From an uncultured Oscillospiraceae bacterium (GTDB lineage Bacteria > Bacillota > Clostridia > Oscillospirales > Oscillospiraceae), in assembly GCA_934533005.1 (NCBI GenBank), contig CAKTBC010000075.1, positions 1 to 9,041 on the forward strand: 9,041 nucleotides of DNA, in the 5' to 3' direction. The position numbers and the translations under genes are program-made. The notes beneath the pieces are model-generated. The model made no database searches, was not told the DNA's origin, and worked only from the letters and a program-made list of their open reading frames with translations. Shown one piece after another: positions 6,511-9,041 of the stretch. The number at the start of each line of letters is the position of its first letter. Within the stretch, counting starts at the first letter, position 1.

Positions 6511-7874
6511 AAAAACTGCGCGTATTTTTCGCGTGCGTCACGAGCCGCCTTGCGCGGCTCGCGCTGCGGCTCCTCGGCCGCGGCGGCACAGCGCTGCCCG
6601 GAAAGGCAGCGCTGCGCGTATATCCGGGGCTGATGCGCGAGCTTGGCCGCGGCGTGGAAACGGTGATCATCACCGGCACGAACGGCAAAACGACGACCGC
6701 CGGTATGCTCCGCCACATGCTCGACAAAGCCGGAACGCCGTATTTCTCCAACCGCTCCGGTGCGAATCTCACGAGCGGCATCACCGCGGAGTTCATTGAA
6801 AATGCGAATCTTCTCGGCAAGCCGAAGAAGACGCTCGCCGTCATCGAGTGCGACGAGGGAAACTTCCCCGCCGTCGCCGCGGCGCTCCAGCCGCGCGCGG
6901 TAATTGTGACGAATCTCTTCCGTGACCAGCTCGACCGCTACGGCGAAGTGACGCACACGCGCAATCTCATCGCCTCGGGCATCCAGAAAGCCCCCGGCGC
7001 GGTGCTCTGCCTGAATGCCGACTGCTCGCTCACCGCGTCGCTCGGCTGGGACGTGCCGAACGAGACCGTGTATTTTGGTCTTGAAAACATTTCCAGCAAC
7101 ACTGTGCCGAACGTTTCGGATGCGCCGCATTGCCTGCGCTGCGGTGCGCGCTACGCCTACCGGCGGCACACGTTCGCCCATCTCGGCGAGTGGTACTGTC
7201 CGGAATGCGGCGCGCAGCGCCCCGCGCCGGACATGGCCGTGGAGAGCGTGGAAGCCATCCCCGGCGGCGGCAGCGCCGTTTCGATGCGCACGCCGGAGGG
7301 GACGATCTCCTTTGATCTCGCGCTCCCGGCGCTCTACAATGTCTGCAACGCCGCCGCGGCGCTCACCGCCGCGCGCGCCATGGGCTGGGATATGGACATC
7401 TGCCGCGCCTCACTCGCCGATTTCGGCGCGGTGTTCGGGCGGATGGAGCAGCTCACCGTCGGGGAAACGAGCGTCCGCATCGTGCTCGTGAAAAACCCCG
7501 CGGGGTGCGACCGCGCGCTGGAGTTTCTCGCCGCGCAGAGCGAGGACATTCTCCCCATCTTCTGCCTGAATGACAACGCTGCCGACGGCACGGACGTCTC
7601 CTGGATCTGGGACGCCGATTACGAAAGCCTTTTCGCTGCGCGCCGTTATGCGTCCATCGGTGTTTACGGCGTGCGAGCGCAGGACATGCGTCTCCGGCTC
7701 AAATACGCCGGGGCGGACGATCGCACCATCACCGTATACGACACGGCGGATGAGCTTGCCGCGGCGGTGCAATGCGCCGGAAAGCCGGTCGTCGTGCTGC
7801 CGAACTACACATCCATGCTCACGGTGCGCGACAAGCTGTCTGCGCTTGCCGGCGGAGGGAGGTTCTGGGAATGA
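6507..7874 (+). CDS. murT: Lipid II isoglutaminyl synthase, Mur ligase-like subunit MurT
   Basis: MurT activates the D-glutamate of lipid II with ATP. Its partner GatD supplies ammonia from glutamine, giving D-isoglutamine in peptidoglycan at the inner face of the membrane. The 455-residue protein begins with LLGRGGTALPGK, typical of MurT. The Mur ligase ATP-binding loop GTNGKTTT is at 57-64. A zinc-ribbon insert has C209/C212 and C231/C234, a hallmark of MurT among Mur ligases. The middle domain includes YNVCNAAAA and FGRMEQL, and the C-terminal DUF1727-type domain has KNPAG and NDNAADGTDVSWIWD (D363 to D369), where I place the conserved Asp thought to complete the GatD catalytic triad. The start ATG lies in the purA stop (ATGA); the nearest ribosome binding site, GAGG at 6490-6493, is 13 bases away, so coupling from purA may matter. 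The stop in turn overlaps the gatD start by 4 bases. Confidence 0.95.
   Translation: MKKLRVFFACVTSRLARLALRLLGRGGTALPGKAALRVYPGLMRELGRGVETVIITGTNGKTTTAGMLRHMLDKAGTPYFSNRSGANLTSGITAEFIENANLLGKPKKTLAVIECDEGNFPAVAAALQPRAVIVTNLFRDQLDRYGEVTHTRNLIASGIQKAPGAVLCLNADCSLTASLGWDVPNETVYFGLENISSNTVPNVSDAPHCLRCGARYAYRRHTFAHLGEWYCPECGAQRPAPDMAVESVEAIPGGGSAVSMRTPEGTISFDLALPALYNVCNAAAALTAARAMGWDMDICRASLADFGAVFGRMEQLTVGETSVRIVLVKNPAGCDRALEFLAAQSEDILPIFCLNDNAADGTDVSWIWDADYESLFAARRYASIGVYGVRAQDMRLRLKYAGADDRTITVYDTADELAAAVQCAGKPVVVLPNYTSMLTVRDKLSALAGGGRFWE
7858..7862 (+). promoter_or_regulatory. Ribosome binding site of gatD
   Basis: GGAGG inside the end of murT lies 8 bases before ATG 7871. It supports that start over upstream in-frame codons, such as 7772, that would overlap murT by about 100 bases. 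Confidence 0.75.
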
Positions 7875-8608
7875 TGGAACTGAACATCTGCCATCTGTAC
7901 CCGGATGTGCTCAACCTTTACGGCGACCGGGGCAACATTGCGTGCATGAAAAAACGGCTCGAATGGCGCGGTATCGGCTGCACTGTGACGGAGCTGCCGC
8001 TTGGCACCGCCGACGATCTCACCGGGTACGATCTCTTTTTCATCGGCGGCGGGCAGGACTTTGAACAGACCGTGCTTCTCGCCGATCTCCGCGCCGGGCG
8101 TGCGGAGAACATCCGTGCCGCGGCAGAGGACGGGAAAACGCTCCTTTGCATCTGCGGTGGGTATCAGCTTCTGGGCAATGGCTACCGCACCGCAGCCGGG
8201 CAATGGTGCGATTATACCGGCATTCTGGATTTTACCACCGAGGGCTCCTATGACCGGCTCATCGGCAATTACGCCTACCGCCTCGGCGAAGCGTCCGGCG
8301 GCGGGATCGTTATCGGGTTTGAAAACCACGGCGGGCGCACTCGCCTCGGCGCTTCGCTCACGCCGCTCGGTACGGTGCTGCGCGGCCACGGCAACAACGG
8401 CGAGGACGGCACGGAGGGCGTGCGGTACAAAAACGTGTACGGCACCTACAGCCACGGCCCGCTTTTGCCGAAGAATCCGGCGCTCTGCGACGAGATACTG
8501 CGCGGCGCTCTCTGCCGCAAATATGGCTCCGCGGAGCTTGCCCCGCTCGACGACAGCGCCGAGGAGGCCGCCCGGCAGGTCATGCTTTCGAGACTTCATA
8601 TTCTCTAA
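7871..8608 (+). CDS. gatD: Lipid II isoglutaminyl synthase, glutamine amidotransferase subunit GatD
   Basis: GatD hydrolyses glutamine and passes ammonia to MurT for amidation of lipid II. From ATG 7871 it is 245 residues, close to the 243 of S. aureus GatD. It is a CobB/CobQ-like class I glutamine amidotransferase domain. The N-terminus NICHLYPDVLNLYGDRGN is typical of GatD, FFIGGGQDFEQ precedes the active site, the nucleophile is C95 in CICGGYQLLG, R129 fits the position of the glutamine-binding Arg128 of S. aureus, and H195 lies in YGTYSHGPLLPKNP. The family uses a Cys-His pair without the third residue of ordinary class I enzymes. The start codon overlaps the murT stop as ATGA, consistent with a stoichiometric complex. 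A second in-frame ATG follows directly at 7874, so the first Met may be dispensable. Confidence 0.95.
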   Translation: MMELNICHLYPDVLNLYGDRGNIACMKKRLEWRGIGCTVTELPLGTADDLTGYDLFFIGGGQDFEQTVLLADLRAGRAENIRAAAEDGKTLLCICGGYQLLGNGYRTAAGQWCDYTGILDFTTEGSYDRLIGNYAYRLGEASGGGIVIGFENHGGRTRLGASLTPLGTVLRGHGNNGEDGTEGVRYKNVYGTYSHGPLLPKNPALCDEILRGALCRKYGSAELAPLDDSAEEAARQVMLSRLHIL

Positions 8609-8609
8609 A

Positions 8610-8615
8610 AGGAGG
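8610..8615 (+). promoter_or_regulatory. Ribosome binding site of nadE
   Basis: AGGAGG is 10 bases before ATG 8626, in the 17-base gap after gatD. It supports this ATG as the start of the truncated last gene. Confidence 0.8.
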
Positions 8616-8625
8616 GAATTTCATC

Positions 8626-9041
8626 ATGCGAAACTATGAAAAGGAACTGGAAAGCCGCGTTGCCTTTATCCGGCAGATGCTGGCGGAAAGCGGCTGTGAG
8701 GGCATCGTTTACGGCAACAGCGGCGGCAAGGACAGCGCGCTTGTCGGCATTCTCTGCAAGAAGGCGTGCGACAATACCGTGGGTATCCTCCTGCCCTGCG
8801 CCACAACGCAGAACTACGGCAGCGACACGGACGACGCGATCCGCGTTGCAACGCAGTACGGCATCGCCTACCGCACCGTGGATCTCTCGGAAACGCGCGG
8901 CGCGATCGTCGCGGCGCTCGAAAAGTCGGGCGTCGAGCTCAACAACGCCGCCGTATCGAACATCGCCCCGCGCCTTCGTATGACGGCGCTTTACGCCGTC
9001 GCTGCCGCCGAGCACCGGCTCGTCGCCGGAACGGGCAACCG
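8626..9041 (+). CDS. nadE: NAD synthetase, N-terminal part (3' end outside window)
   Basis: NadE converts nicotinic acid adenine dinucleotide to NAD with ATP and ammonia or glutamine, the last step of NAD synthesis. The frame stays open to the window end, giving about 138 residues of an expected 240-250 for the ammonia-dependent form. The ATP pyrophosphatase loop SGGKDSA is at 32-38, followed by LLPCATTQ, NIAPRLRMT (112-120, like the NIxARxRM of the family) and the beginning of LVAGTGN at the edge. The protein starts directly at the synthetase domain without an N-terminal nitrilase glutaminase domain, so free ammonia or a separate glutaminase is expected. Lys35 in the loop replaces the Ile, Val or Gln more usual in NadE. 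SGGKDS is also typical of other PP-loop enzymes, but the later motifs favour NadE. It is probably co-transcribed with gatD. Confidence 0.88.
   Translation, partial: MRNYEKELESRVAFIRQMLAESGCEGIVYGNSGGKDSALVGILCKKACDNTVGILLPCATTQNYGSDTDDAIRVATQYGIAYRTVDLSETRGAIVAALEKSGVELNNAAVSNIAPRLRMTALYAVAAAEHRLVAGTGN

Noticed and set aside
7772..7870. Upstream extension of gatD to an in-frame start at 7772
   Set aside because: It would overlap murT by about 100 bases and add 33 residues with no GatD similarity; ATG 7871 has a good ribosome binding site and the ATGA overlap.
8001..8639. Second plus-strand open frame (212 codons) inside gatD
   Set aside because: It is a frame-shifted shadow rich in Ala, Arg, Ser and Pro with no motif, overlapping the well-supported gatD.
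1..9041. CRISPR arrays, tRNA or rRNA genes, insertion sequences, attachment sites
   Set aside because: I saw no regularly spaced repeats, cloverleaf-like sequences, transposase motifs or flanking repeats; coding density leaves almost no room for them.

Overview
This window is a dense, single-strand stretch of core-metabolism genes. All nine genes read on the + strand; the first is cut at its 5' end and the last at its 3' end. The DNA is GC-rich by eye (about 60 percent, not counted). Shine-Dalgarno sites are strong (AGGAGG type) and genes are tightly packed with ATGA and TAATG overlaps. The set includes a MurT/GatD pair, a clostridial-style PurA with an EAQLG motif, and a small GlmU-C-like protein next to glmM. 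Together these suggest a Gram-positive anaerobe of the Clostridia, probably a GC-rich member of the Oscillospiraceae/Ruminococcaceae. That assignment is inference from protein style; no rRNA or marker gene is present.

Region 1 (1-1873) is an amino-sugar block: the C-terminal third of phosphoglucosamine mutase (glmM), a standalone left-handed beta-helix protein resembling the acetyltransferase half of GlmU, and glucosamine-6-phosphate deaminase (nagB, TTG start). A GC-rich hairpin followed by T-runs closes the block. Region 2 (1956-3785) is glmS, which makes glucosamine-6-phosphate, the substrate of both GlmM and NagB. Its leader is too short for a glmS ribozyme.

Region 3 (3791-9041) continues without a visible terminator: purB and purA (the two enzymes of IMP to AMP), murT and gatD (amidation of the D-Glu of lipid II), and the 5' end of nadE (NAD synthetase). 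purA/murT and murT/gatD overlap by 4 bases each.

Functionally, GlmM, GlmS and probably the GlmU-like protein feed UDP-GlcNAc to the cell wall, NagB runs the reverse reaction, and MurT/GatD modify the peptidoglycan precursor. PurA/PurB and NadE supply adenine nucleotide and NAD. Most of the enzymes transfer or release an amino group. The only sizeable intergenic gap is the 82 bases before glmS. I saw no mobile elements, CRISPR, RNA genes or phage genes. I do not see a wholly new system. The best leads are the GlmU-C-like protein of uncertain role and the translational coupling of purine synthesis to lipid II amidation.
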